Assembly (NCBI GenBank): GCA_016788945.1
Contig: JAEUSA010000170.1
Coordinates: 1 to 8,727 of the forward strand
Reading direction: 5' to 3'
Length of the DNA: 8,727 nucleotides
DNA from: Leptospiraceae bacterium
GTDB taxonomy: Bacteria > Spirochaetota > Leptospiria > Turneriellales > Turneriellaceae
Shown here: one piece after another, positions 1 to 6,944 of the stretch
Layout: every line of letters starts with the position of its first letter
Numbering within the stretch: the first letter of the stretch is position 1
Notes under the pieces: model-generated
Told to the model about the DNA's origin: nothing
Database searches by the model: none
Seen by the model: only the letters and a program-made list of their open reading frames with translations
Translations under genes and position numbers: made by a program

Positions 1-1462
1 AGAGTTCCACGACGTTTTTCAGTACCTTGATGCGGGCATAATTCTTGTCGTTGGCTTCAACGATCACCCATGGCGCGCGCCGCGTTGAAGTATTGGCAAA
101 CATATCGCTCGCTGCCTGCTGGTAAGCCGACCATTTATCGCGGTTACGCCAGTCTTCTTCGGTAAGTTTGTACTGCTTGTACGGAGTGACCTTACGGTCT
201 TTGAAGCGCTCGAGCTGCTCTTCAGAAGTAATGGAGAGGTAGAATTTGCGGATATAGGTGTCGGAAAGTACCAGCGCGTGCTCGAAATCGTTGATCTCGT
301 CGTATGCGCGTTGCCATTCGGCTTCGGTGCAGAATTTTTCGATGCGTTCGACAAGGACGCGCCCATACCACGAACGATCATAGATGAATACCCGGCCTGC
401 CGGCGGCACGCGCTGCCAAAACCGCCACAGGTAAGGATGCGCCTTTTCGACATCGGTGGGTGCGGCGACGGCATTGACCTGATAGTGGCGCGGGTCCATG
501 CCATAGATGATGCGCCGTATCGCGCCACCTTTACCCGCCGCGTCGGCACCTTCAAAGACAAGTGCTACACTCTTTTTGCTTCCCGATAACCGGTCAGAGA
601 GTTCGGCAACGCGCCCGCTCAGTTTCTCAAACTGCTCTTTGTATTCTGCATCCGCCAATTTTTTTGTCATGTCGAGCTCGGCAAAAAAATCGCGGGGTGC
701 CTTTTGCCATCGCGCCGGGGGAACGATGGTCGGCAGATCGCTGCCAAGCGAGTTTTCGAGTTTTTTGATCAGCGTCTCGCCGACAAAAATTTCGCGATAG
801 CGCGCGAATTGTGCGGGCACCATCGTCCACGGTGCTGCGGCGGTATGCGTGGCGGTTAATGCCTCGATGTCGACTTTATAGAAGCGCTTTCGTTTGCGCG
901 CGAATTTACGCGTGAGTGCCGAAACACGCCATTTGGTCCGGGCTTTCTTTTTGCCGAGTTTGAGAATATCTTTCTGCTGGTTCGGCGACAGGTACATCCA
1001 TAGTTTGATGAGGATTATTCCCTCTGCAGTGAGCATTGACTCGAGTTTGCAGATATCGTCGAGGCTGCTTTCGAATGCGTTGCGGTCGATATTGCGGAAG
1101 ACCCTGTCGATGATCGGTTGCGTATACCATGAGCCGAAAAAAATGCCGAGGCGTCCGCGCGACGGCAATTTGTTCCAGAAACGCCACAATGGCGGATTTT
1201 CCGCTTCTTCGGCGCTTGCCGTCCAGAAGGCGGTGGTCTCGACACCGCGTGCATCGAGCCATTCGAGTAGTTTTTTTGTGGTCTCGCCTTTGCCCGAACC
1301 TTCGACGCCGTTCATCAATATCAATACCGCTTTTTTCGATTCTGCCAACCGTTTCTGCAATGCCAGTAGGCGTATGCGGATTGCCTCTTCGCGCGCCTTG
1401 TATTCCGGCTTTTCAATTTCTGCCGCGCCCGCCATCGATTGTAAAAGTTGTTCCGCTGCCAT
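1..1462 (-). CDS. pap: Polyphosphate:AMP phosphotransferase (two-domain PPK2 family), 3' end cut by window
   Basis: The enzyme transfers phosphate from polyphosphate to AMP, making ADP in the cytosol; this activity is known for fused two-domain PPK2 proteins. Reading the minus strand from ATG at 1462 gives 487 uninterrupted residues running off the window edge. Family members are about 500 residues long (from memory), so only the last few are missing. There are two PPK2 domains. The N-terminal one has a Walker A motif GVEGSGKGE (K58), but its Walker B position reads FGSWY (109-113). The C-terminal one has GADAAGKGG (K311), the full DRSWYGR motif (from D362), and a late APW...DKNYAR stretch typical of PPK2. 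The C-terminal domain is therefore probably the catalytic one. No strong ribosome-binding site precedes the ATG; an in-frame TTG at 1486 and ATG at 1435 are alternatives. It diverges from the cyclase gene. I am confident of the family, less so of the exact substrate. Confidence 0.9.
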   Translation of the reverse strand, partial: MAAEQLLQSMAGAAEIEKPEYKAREEAIRIRLLALQKRLAESKKAVLILMNGVEGSGKGETTKKLLEWLDARGVETTAFWTASAEEAENPPLWRFWNKLPSRGRLGIFFGSWYTQPIIDRVFRNIDRNAFESSLDDICKLESMLTAEGIILIKLWMYLSPNQQKDILKLGKKKARTKWRVSALTRKFARKRKRFYKVDIEALTATHTAAAPWTMVPAQFARYREIFVGETLIKKLENSLGSDLPTIVPPARWQKAPRDFFAELDMTKKLADAEYKEQFEKLSGRVAELSDRLSGSKKSVALVFEGADAAGKGGAIRRIIYGMDPRHYQVNAVAAPTDVEKAHPYLWRFWQRVPPAGRVFIYDRSWYGRVLVERIEKFCTEAEWQRAYDEINDFEHALVLSDTYIRKFYLSITSEEQLERFKDRKVTPYKQYKLTEEDWRNRDKWSAYQQAASDMFANTSTRRAPWVIVEANDKNYARIKVLKNVVEL

Positions 1463-1544
1463 CGGCCCCGATCTGCCAAGTTTGTACAAAGCAAAGCACA
1501 AAAAAGGTCGCGCGGCTGTTGCCCCCGCCGGCAGCGTTGCTCCC
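1463..1544. promoter_or_regulatory. Divergent intergenic region between the PPK2 gene and the cyclase gene
   Basis: This 82-base gap separates two divergent start codons, so it (or the edges of the flanking genes) should hold both promoters. I see no convincing -35/-10 pair on either strand. A short inverted repeat, ATCGG-CC-CCGAT at 1461-1472, overlaps the PPK2 start codon and could be an operator, but five-base arms are easily met by chance. The cyclase ATG at 1545 has no recognisable Shine-Dalgarno sequence. A TTG at 1482 in the cyclase frame would consume most of the gap if it were the true start. Confidence 0.35.
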
Positions 1545-3395
1545 ATGCAGCTTACCTTATCGCAATTTCTGATCCGTTACCCGTGGCGGGGCGATGAAAC
1601 ACAGGGGCGCAAACCGGCGGATTTTCTCTGGCGCTTTGAGGTGGCAGCACCAGTTGCTGATCTATGGCCGTTTCTCATTGATACATCCACCTTTAACCGC
1701 CTGTTGGGTTTGCCTGTCATGAAATATGAAGAAAGAGCGGGCAGACTCTTTGGCTCGTCGGTCAACGCGGGAATTCTCTCTGAGTGGCAAGAAGTACCGT
1801 GGGAATGGGAGTATCACAAAGGTCTCAACAATGCGCGCATTTATTCGCGCGGTTTTGCCACGTATGTGCGTTCGCGATATCTGTTAGAAGATGCGGCCGA
1901 TAAAACAGTCTTCTATGTATACTTCGGCTGGGTGCCGAAAAGCTGGTGGGCGAGACTGCTGCTCAAAGTGGCCATGCCGCGCCTGCAGAAAGATTACGAG
2001 AACGCGCTCGAAAAAATTGCGGTGATCATCAAGACACGTAAAGATTTCGAGGCACGGCAGCGTGCGCTGCTGGAGATTGCCGCGCCGGTCAACGCCGACG
2101 AAACGTCCGCTGCACGGTTGAAGTTGTTAACGGAACGCGCGATAGGCGAAGGAGCGCCAGCCGCGGCACTCGGCACGCTGACCAACTTTGTCAGCAAAGC
2201 TCCCGAAGATATGGTTTCGCGTATTCGCATTCGCTCGCTCGCGCGAGAGAATGGGGTGAACGAAGGTGAGCTGATTACCGCAGCCCTCTACGCCACGCGC
2301 GCAGGAATTCTGACTTTGTCATGGGATGTCACCTGCCCGCATTGTCGCGGCGTGCGCAAATCCGCAGAATCGCTCGGGGACATTCCGCGTGAAGAACGCT
2401 GCGACGCCTGCGATATCAGTTTCTCGAGCGAAGAGATCGGCAATCTCGAGGTTGTCTTCCACGTGAATCCCGAAATACGTCCGGTGGAGAAAAAATTCTA
2501 CTGCGCGGCCGAACCCGCGACGAAACGCCATATACGCATACAGCGGCGCATTTTGCCGAATGAAAGCGTTACCCTGGATACCGATCTCGAAGCCGGTGAA
2601 TACCGCGCCCGTCTCATGGCGGCGAAGCAGTATCTTCCGCTTTCCGTAGGCTCAGGCGAAAGCAGTGCCGCGCTTGAGATACCGGGAAAAGGAGTTGCTG
2701 TGGCGGCAAGGCCACGCCTGGCCTATACGAATGCGTCAGCGCAAGATGTGATTCTTGTTATCGAACGCCGCGACGAAGACAATGACGTGCTGCGCCCCGC
2801 GGATCTTTTCAGCCGGCAGGTTTTCCGCGATTTGTACGGTGCGCAGTCACTCGCCGAAGGGCTCAAGATTGAACTAGGTATTCAGAATATTTTGTTTACC
2901 GACATTGTCGGCTCGACGGATCTTTACCGCAAGAGCGGCGACGGCGAGGCTTTTCAGCAGGTGCGAAAGCATTTTCAGAAAACATATGAAGTTGTCCGCG
3001 CGCATAACGGGGCCGTGGTAAAAACCATTGGCGACGCGGCGATGGTCGCCTTCGCCGACGCGCCGCAATGCATTCGCGCGGCGGTAGCAATTCAGCGGGC
3101 GTTTAACGGCAGCGAAGATACCGGTGGGGTTTTGTTGCGCATCAGCATTCACCGCGGCCCCTGCCTTGCGGTGAATCTCAATAGCGGCATCGACTATTTT
3201 GGCAATACCGTGAACTTTGCGGCTAAATTGCAGCAAATGGCGGGTGCGCGGGAAATTGCGCTGAGTTCTGATTTTGCCGGCGATGAGCATGTGCGTGAGT
3301 TTATGACGGCAGAGCATCTCGCCGCCGAAAAAAGAGCGTTTGCGCCCAAATGGGCCGAAGCACCGCTCGAGGTCTACGTCACAAAGATCGGTTGA
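1545..3395 (+). CDS. Soluble class III adenylate/guanylate cyclase with DUF5939-type N-terminal region
   Basis: The predicted 616-residue cytosolic protein should make a cyclic nucleotide, most likely cAMP from ATP. Residues about 25-150 resemble a START/SRPBCC-like fold (LWPFLIDTSTFNRLLGLP). A CPHC...CDAC zinc-ribbon-like pair follows (C264, C267, C286, C289), then a beta-rich stretch; together these match what I recall of DUF5939. The C-terminal cyclase domain has both metal aspartates (FTDIVGST, D453; KTIGD, D497), lysine K493 at the adenine-selecting position, D550 in DYFGNTVN and N557. K561 stands where the transition-state arginine normally sits. No membrane segment or HAMP domain is seen. 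The frame is open upstream to 894, but that stretch is antisense to the PPK2 gene, so I start at the first ATG after it; TTG at 1482 is possible. It leads a probable four-gene operon. Confidence 0.88.
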   Translation: MQLTLSQFLIRYPWRGDETQGRKPADFLWRFEVAAPVADLWPFLIDTSTFNRLLGLPVMKYEERAGRLFGSSVNAGILSEWQEVPWEWEYHKGLNNARIYSRGFATYVRSRYLLEDAADKTVFYVYFGWVPKSWWARLLLKVAMPRLQKDYENALEKIAVIIKTRKDFEARQRALLEIAAPVNADETSAARLKLLTERAIGEGAPAAALGTLTNFVSKAPEDMVSRIRIRSLARENGVNEGELITAALYATRAGILTLSWDVTCPHCRGVRKSAESLGDIPREERCDACDISFSSEEIGNLEVVFHVNPEIRPVEKKFYCAAEPATKRHIRIQRRILPNESVTLDTDLEAGEYRARLMAAKQYLPLSVGSGESSAALEIPGKGVAVAARPRLAYTNASAQDVILVIERRDEDNDVLRPADLFSRQVFRDLYGAQSLAEGLKIELGIQNILFTDIVGSTDLYRKSGDGEAFQQVRKHFQKTYEVVRAHNGAVVKTIGDAAMVAFADAPQCIRAAVAIQRAFNGSEDTGGVLLRISIHRGPCLAVNLNSGIDYFGNTVNFAAKLQQMAGAREIALSSDFAGDEHVREFMTAEHLAAEKRAFAPKWAEAPLEVYVTKIG

Positions 3396-3426
3396 CGCAG
3401 CGTAAAAGTTTCCGGGCGCATAACGA

Positions 3427-4038
3427 ATGTCGAGTCGCATCAGTATAGTCGTCTTGCTCGTTGCCACAGTTGTGGCCTGCAAGACGGGTTCGGCGGGTGC
3501 CGTCGTTCAGGGCCCGGCGTCGCTCACGCTGCTGCCCAACCAACCGATCAAAGCAGATCAGGGAACAACGGTCATGCCTTCTGATGCCGAAATCGAGGCG
3601 CTGCGCGCAGCATTTTTCGCCCGCCCTGCAGAAAACGAAGAAGTTTTTCGAGTCTTCGTCACCTCAGACGGTTACCAGCGCCGGCAGCTCGCCTTTCAAG
3701 AAAATATCTCTGTCAAAGAAGATGCCGGTGGCGATCAGGGTATCGCCGATGAATTTAAGAAATTCGATATGGTAAACAGCCTGCAAGAGGGCCAGATACG
3801 GGTAGAGCTTTATCCGACGACCGGCAAGTTTTACCGGGTGCGCCAGTCGAAGCCCTCAATCATGAAAGAAACCGATAAAATGATGAGCGACGATATTACG
3901 CGCTGGCAGTTTCAGTTCGCTAAAAATGAAATTATCCCGAAAGATTTCCGCGTGAGCTATCAGGTTGTGCTCAGAAAGAAAATCACCCGCGAGCAGGCGC
4001 TCAAAATCCTCAGCGAGCAGAACAAAAAGAAAAAGTAA
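3427..4038 (+). CDS. Hypothetical lipoprotein with lysine-rich C-terminus
   Basis: I do not recognise a family for this 203-residue protein. The N-terminus has a short basic start (MSSR), a hydrophobic core (residues 5-17) and a cysteine at 18 preceded by VVA. This is a permissive lipobox of the spirochaetal kind, so the protein is probably lipidated and envelope-anchored. The mature part is hydrophilic and predicted soluble, with a possible beta-rich centre (about 72-92 and 120-140). It ends in a charged helix closing with KKKK. Cys18 is the only cysteine. An in-frame TAA at 3421 fixes the ATG at 3427 as the first possible start, although no good Shine-Dalgarno sequence precedes it. It lies 31 bases after the cyclase and 5 bases before the GldC-like gene, so co-transcription is likely. 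A role as partner of the downstream transporter is speculation. Confidence 0.8.
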   Translation: MSSRISIVVLLVATVVACKTGSAGAVVQGPASLTLLPNQPIKADQGTTVMPSDAEIEALRAAFFARPAENEEVFRVFVTSDGYQRRQLAFQENISVKEDAGGDQGIADEFKKFDMVNSLQEGQIRVELYPTTGKFYRVRQSKPSIMKETDKMMSDDITRWQFQFAKNEIIPKDFRVSYQVVLRKKITREQALKILSEQNKKKK

Positions 4039-4043
4039 TACCG

Positions 4044-4385
4044 ATGGCAGACAACGAAAAAAAAGAAATTATTATCCGCGTCGGATTAGATAAAGACGCT
4101 ATTCCGGAATCGATTACTTGGCTGGCTCCCGGGGCTTCGAAAGGCGAAGAAAAGGCCGAAGCATTCATGCTTTCGCTTTTCGACGGGGCCGAAAAAACGA
4201 CGCTCGGCATCGATTTGTGGACTAAAGAAATGCTCGTCGGGGATATGAATATCTTCTTTTACCAGTCGCTGAAAAAGATGGCCGACGTTCTTGAACGTGC
4301 CACGCAAGATAAAGAAGCGGCACAGATGATGCGCGACTTCAGCCGCGATTTCGGTCGCAAGGTAAAGCTGCTCAAAGAAGCATGA
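4044..4385 (+). CDS. gldC: GldC-like small cytosolic protein
   Basis: This 113-residue protein closely resembles GldC, a small protein first linked to gliding motility in Flavobacteriia. Matching features, from memory of that family, are the early VGLDKDAIPESITW stretch (13-26), AFMLSLFD (40-47), the near-diagnostic IDLWTKEM (56-63), the aromatic FFYQSL (71-76) and the ERATQD...MMRDF helix (84-99). Length and full-length collinearity also fit. No signal peptide or membrane segment is present, so it should be cytosolic. Its biochemical function is unknown even in Bacteroidetes; homologues occur outside gliding bacteria, so the name need not imply motility. It starts 5 bases after the lipoprotein stop, following a purine-rich run, and its last codons overlap the DctM start by ATGA, implying translational coupling. 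No other gliding gene lies in the window. Confidence 0.82.
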   Translation: MADNEKKEIIIRVGLDKDAIPESITWLAPGASKGEEKAEAFMLSLFDGAEKTTLGIDLWTKEMLVGDMNIFFYQSLKKMADVLERATQDKEAAQMMRDFSRDFGRKVKLLKEA

Positions 4386-5719
4386 GCGCGTCGCTGGGCA
4401 TTGTCTGCGTTCTGGCGCTTTTTTTCGGCATGCCGCTCTTCATCGGGCTCGGCACGCTCGGGGCGCTCTATCAGTATACGAACGCCGCCTCGCTTGGCGC
4501 GGTGTCTTTTGCCGACATCACGCGTCAGCTGACCGTGGTATTCAGCGACCCGTTCTCCAAGCTGACGGGTGACCAGAGCGCGCTTTTTTTGACGATACCG
4601 TTTTTTACGCTCACCGGCTATCTGATTGCCCACTCGCAGTTCGCCACGCGCGTCATTAATCTTTATCTCGTGATCATGCGCCGGTTCGGCAACATCGGCG
4701 CTCTCGGTATCGGCGTAGTCTGCATTCTCGTCGCGGCGATTTTTACTCCGCTGACGGGTGCCTCGGGGGTGACAATCGTCGCGATCGGCGGTATCTTGTT
4801 CCCGATTCTCACCGGCACGGGTTACAGCGAGAAACGTGCGCTCGGCCTCATTACAGCTTCGGGGTCAATCGGCCTTCTGTTCAGCCCGAGTCTGCCCGTG
4901 ATGCTGTTCGGCATCATGAGCGACAACAAGGCAGATATTAACGAACTCTATCGTTCGGGGGTTTTGCCGGGGTTGTTGCTTCTGCTCGCGCTCGGCACGG
5001 TTGCACTGTTCTTCTCGTTCAGGCGTGGTGCCGTTGAAGAAGCGCAGCTGAAAGTGCAGTTCAGCACAGCGGTTTTTTCTTTCAAAGATGGTATCAAACT
5101 TGCGGCCGAAGTCGCCGCGATTCCGCTGCTCTATGCGCTGATGCACTCGCGCTTCATGGTCATTACCGAATTGGGTGTATTTTTTCTACTCTATTATTTT
5201 GTGCTCGAAGTGATCATCTTCCGTGAAATCAGTTTCAAAAAACTGGCTGCGGTGTTCGAAGAAGCGATTGCGATGGTGGGCTCGATTATTCTCATTATCT
5301 TTTTTGCGATGATTCTCACCAATGCGCTGCTCTACGACGGCGTACCGGGTAAGCTCTTTGCGGTGATCAGCCAATATATACATTCACCGCTCACTTTTCT
5401 GATGCTACTCAACGTGTTTCTGCTGATCGTCGGCGCGCTGATGGATATCTTCTCGGCGATCATCGTCATTTCGCCGCTGGTAATACCGATTGCGGAGAGT
5501 TACCAGATACCGATGCTGCACCTTGGAATTCTGTTTCTCACCAATCTCGAAATCGGCTATCTCACGCCGCCCGTCGGGTTGAACCTGTTTTTGAGTTCGC
5601 TCCGCTTCCAGAAGCCGATGGCCGATGTATACCGCTCGATTGTGCCTTATCTGATCGCGCTGATTATTGCTCAGATCGTGATTACCTACGTACCGTGGCT
5701 CAGTCTCTGGTGGAAGTAG
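4382..5719 (+). CDS. dctM: TRAP transporter large permease subunit (DctM family)
   Basis: This 445-residue, very hydrophobic protein is the large membrane subunit of a TRAP transporter, which imports small organic acids or similar solutes using an ion gradient. Family hallmarks are a first membrane span with FFGMPLFIGLG (14-24), TIPFFTLTGYLI (71-82), the first repeat loop FTPLTGASGVTIVAIGG (121-137), GSIGLLFSPSLPVMLFGI (161-178), the LPGLLLLLALG span (195-205) and, in the second half, the repeat loop LEIGYLTPPVGLNLFLSS (389-406). Roughly 10-12 spans are expected in the inner membrane. The start overlaps the GldC-like stop (ATGA, 4382-4385) with AAAGAAG upstream as a plausible ribosome-binding site. 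Neither the small subunit DctQ nor a DctP-type binding protein is adjacent; the upstream lipoprotein is too small and unlike DctP. The substrate cannot be told from sequence alone. Confidence 0.93.
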   Translation: MSASLGIVCVLALFFGMPLFIGLGTLGALYQYTNAASLGAVSFADITRQLTVVFSDPFSKLTGDQSALFLTIPFFTLTGYLIAHSQFATRVINLYLVIMRRFGNIGALGIGVVCILVAAIFTPLTGASGVTIVAIGGILFPILTGTGYSEKRALGLITASGSIGLLFSPSLPVMLFGIMSDNKADINELYRSGVLPGLLLLLALGTVALFFSFRRGAVEEAQLKVQFSTAVFSFKDGIKLAAEVAAIPLLYALMHSRFMVITELGVFFLLYYFVLEVIIFREISFKKLAAVFEEAIAMVGSIILIIFFAMILTNALLYDGVPGKLFAVISQYIHSPLTFLMLLNVFLLIVGALMDIFSAIIVISPLVIPIAESYQIPMLHLGILFLTNLEIGYLTPPVGLNLFLSSLRFQKPMADVYRSIVPYLIALIIAQIVITYVPWLSLWWK

Positions 5720-5720
5720 G

Positions 5721-5736
5721 CTAAGCCTCCGCTTAG
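5721..5736. terminator. Small hairpin at the convergent dctM / CGS junction
   Basis: A perfect inverted repeat CTAAGC-CTCC-GCTTAG lies one base after the dctM stop and overlaps the stop codon of the convergent cystathionine synthase gene (5733-5735). A six-base stem with a four-base loop between two gene ends suggests a bidirectional terminator. The tract after it on the plus strand is only ATTT, and no T-run is present on the minus strand, so as an intrinsic terminator it would be weak. Confidence 0.4.
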
Positions 5737-6944
5737 ATTTGGCTTAAAGCCTGCTCGAAATCTGCGATCAGATCTTCAGTGTCTTCGAGGCCTACCGAAA
5801 AACGGATGAGGTTATCAAAAATTCCTTCTTTTAGTCTCGCCGCGGCGTCCATGTCGTAGTAGCTCATGACCGTGGGTTGGTGTATCAGCGATTCGACACC
5901 GCCGAGCGATGCTCCGAGCGTGGGTATTTTTAGCGCCTCAATCAGTGCGGTCGAAGCTTTGAGCCCGGCTTCCTGCGAAGAATCGGCTCCCTTGACCTGA
6001 AAAGAGATTAATCCGCCGCCGCCTTTAAGATAACGCTGCGCGAGATCAAAATGCGGGTGGGATTTCACCAGTGGATACCACACTTTCTCGACGCGCGGAT
6101 GTTTTGCGAGCCATTCGGCTATGGTAAGCGCCGAGCGGTTGTGTTCTTTCATGCGCACGGCGAAAGTTTTAATGCCGCGCGACAGCAGATAACACTGGTG
6201 CGGATCAGGGTTACTGCCGAGCAGGTTACGCACCGAACGCACTTTCTCGATCATGGCTGCCTGCCCGAGCACGGCGCCCGCGATCACGTCGTTGTGGCCG
6301 TTCAGGTATTTGGTCAGTGAATGCGTGACAAGATCGATACCGAGTGGCAGCGCCTGAAGGTTGAGCGGTGAGGCGAGTGTCGCATCGACGATGGTAACGA
6401 TGCCGCGCGATTTGGCAAATGCAACGAGCGCAGCAAGATCGATCAGCTTGAGGTACGGGTTGGTGGGAAATTCGAGAAATACCACGCGTGTCTTGTCATT
6501 GCAGGCGGCCTGAATTGCCTGCAGCGATACATCCGCATAACTTACGGAAAAACCAAAGCGTGCGAGATGCTGGTCGAACATTTTGAACGTACCGCGGTAA
6601 CCTTCGCGCAACGTGACCATGTGCTCGCCCGCACTCATCGATGCACAGATCGCCGAGGCGATCGCATTCATACCGCTCGAGGTGACGATCGCGTCTTCGG
6701 CACCTTCGAGCGCCATCAGCGTCTCTTCGACGGCGCGCTGCGTGGGGGTGCCATAGCGTGCGTATTCGGCGAGGCGTTCAGAACGTTTCTGGTAGAACGC
6801 CCACAGGCCATCGACTTCGTCGAACGCATAAGACGCCGTCTGGTAAATCGGCGTAATCAGCGGTTTGTGCGGGTCGGCGCTGTTATCGTGACCCGCGTGT
6901 ATTGCCCGCGTGGAGAGGCCTTTTTTCTGATCAGCTTTTTTCAT
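5733..6944 (-). CDS. metB: Cystathionine gamma-synthase-like PLP enzyme, plant-type
   Basis: A 403-residue member of the Cys/Met-metabolism PLP family, probably condensing cysteine with an activated homoserine to cystathionine on the way to methionine. Visible features: YARYGTPT (61-68), whose Tyr and Arg contact PLP phosphate in the partner subunit; GYRGT (115-119), whose Tyr stacks on the cofactor; D187 in VDAT; the PLP lysine K212 in SLTKY; and NGHNDV (215-220). HNDV and the C-terminal LGGVESLIHQPTVMSYYD resemble plant cystathionine gamma-synthase, which uses O-phosphohomoserine, more than the E. coli MetB I recall. Its ATG overlaps the upstream threonine synthase stop by four bases (ATGA), so the two are probably co-translated. 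Family members include gamma-lyases and sulfhydrylases, so the exact reaction is less certain than the fold. Confidence 0.85.
   Translation of the reverse strand: MKKADQKKGLSTRAIHAGHDNSADPHKPLITPIYQTASYAFDEVDGLWAFYQKRSERLAEYARYGTPTQRAVEETLMALEGAEDAIVTSSGMNAIASAICASMSAGEHMVTLREGYRGTFKMFDQHLARFGFSVSYADVSLQAIQAACNDKTRVVFLEFPTNPYLKLIDLAALVAFAKSRGIVTIVDATLASPLNLQALPLGIDLVTHSLTKYLNGHNDVIAGAVLGQAAMIEKVRSVRNLLGSNPDPHQCYLLSRGIKTFAVRMKEHNRSALTIAEWLAKHPRVEKVWYPLVKSHPHFDLAQRYLKGGGGLISFQVKGADSSQEAGLKASTALIEALKIPTLGASLGGVESLIHQPTVMSYYDMDAAARLKEGIFDNLIRFSVGLEDTEDLIADFEQALSQI

Noticed and set aside
894..1544. A 217-codon in-frame extension upstream of the cyclase
   Set aside because: The stretch is antisense to the strongly supported PPK2-family gene, its translation has no recognisable domain, and the DUF5939-like region begins just after the ATG at 1545.
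2874..3482. A 202-codon minus-strand open frame opposite the cyclase catalytic domain
   Set aside because: It lies fully over conserved cyclase motifs on the other strand and shows no family features; it is a codon-bias shadow.
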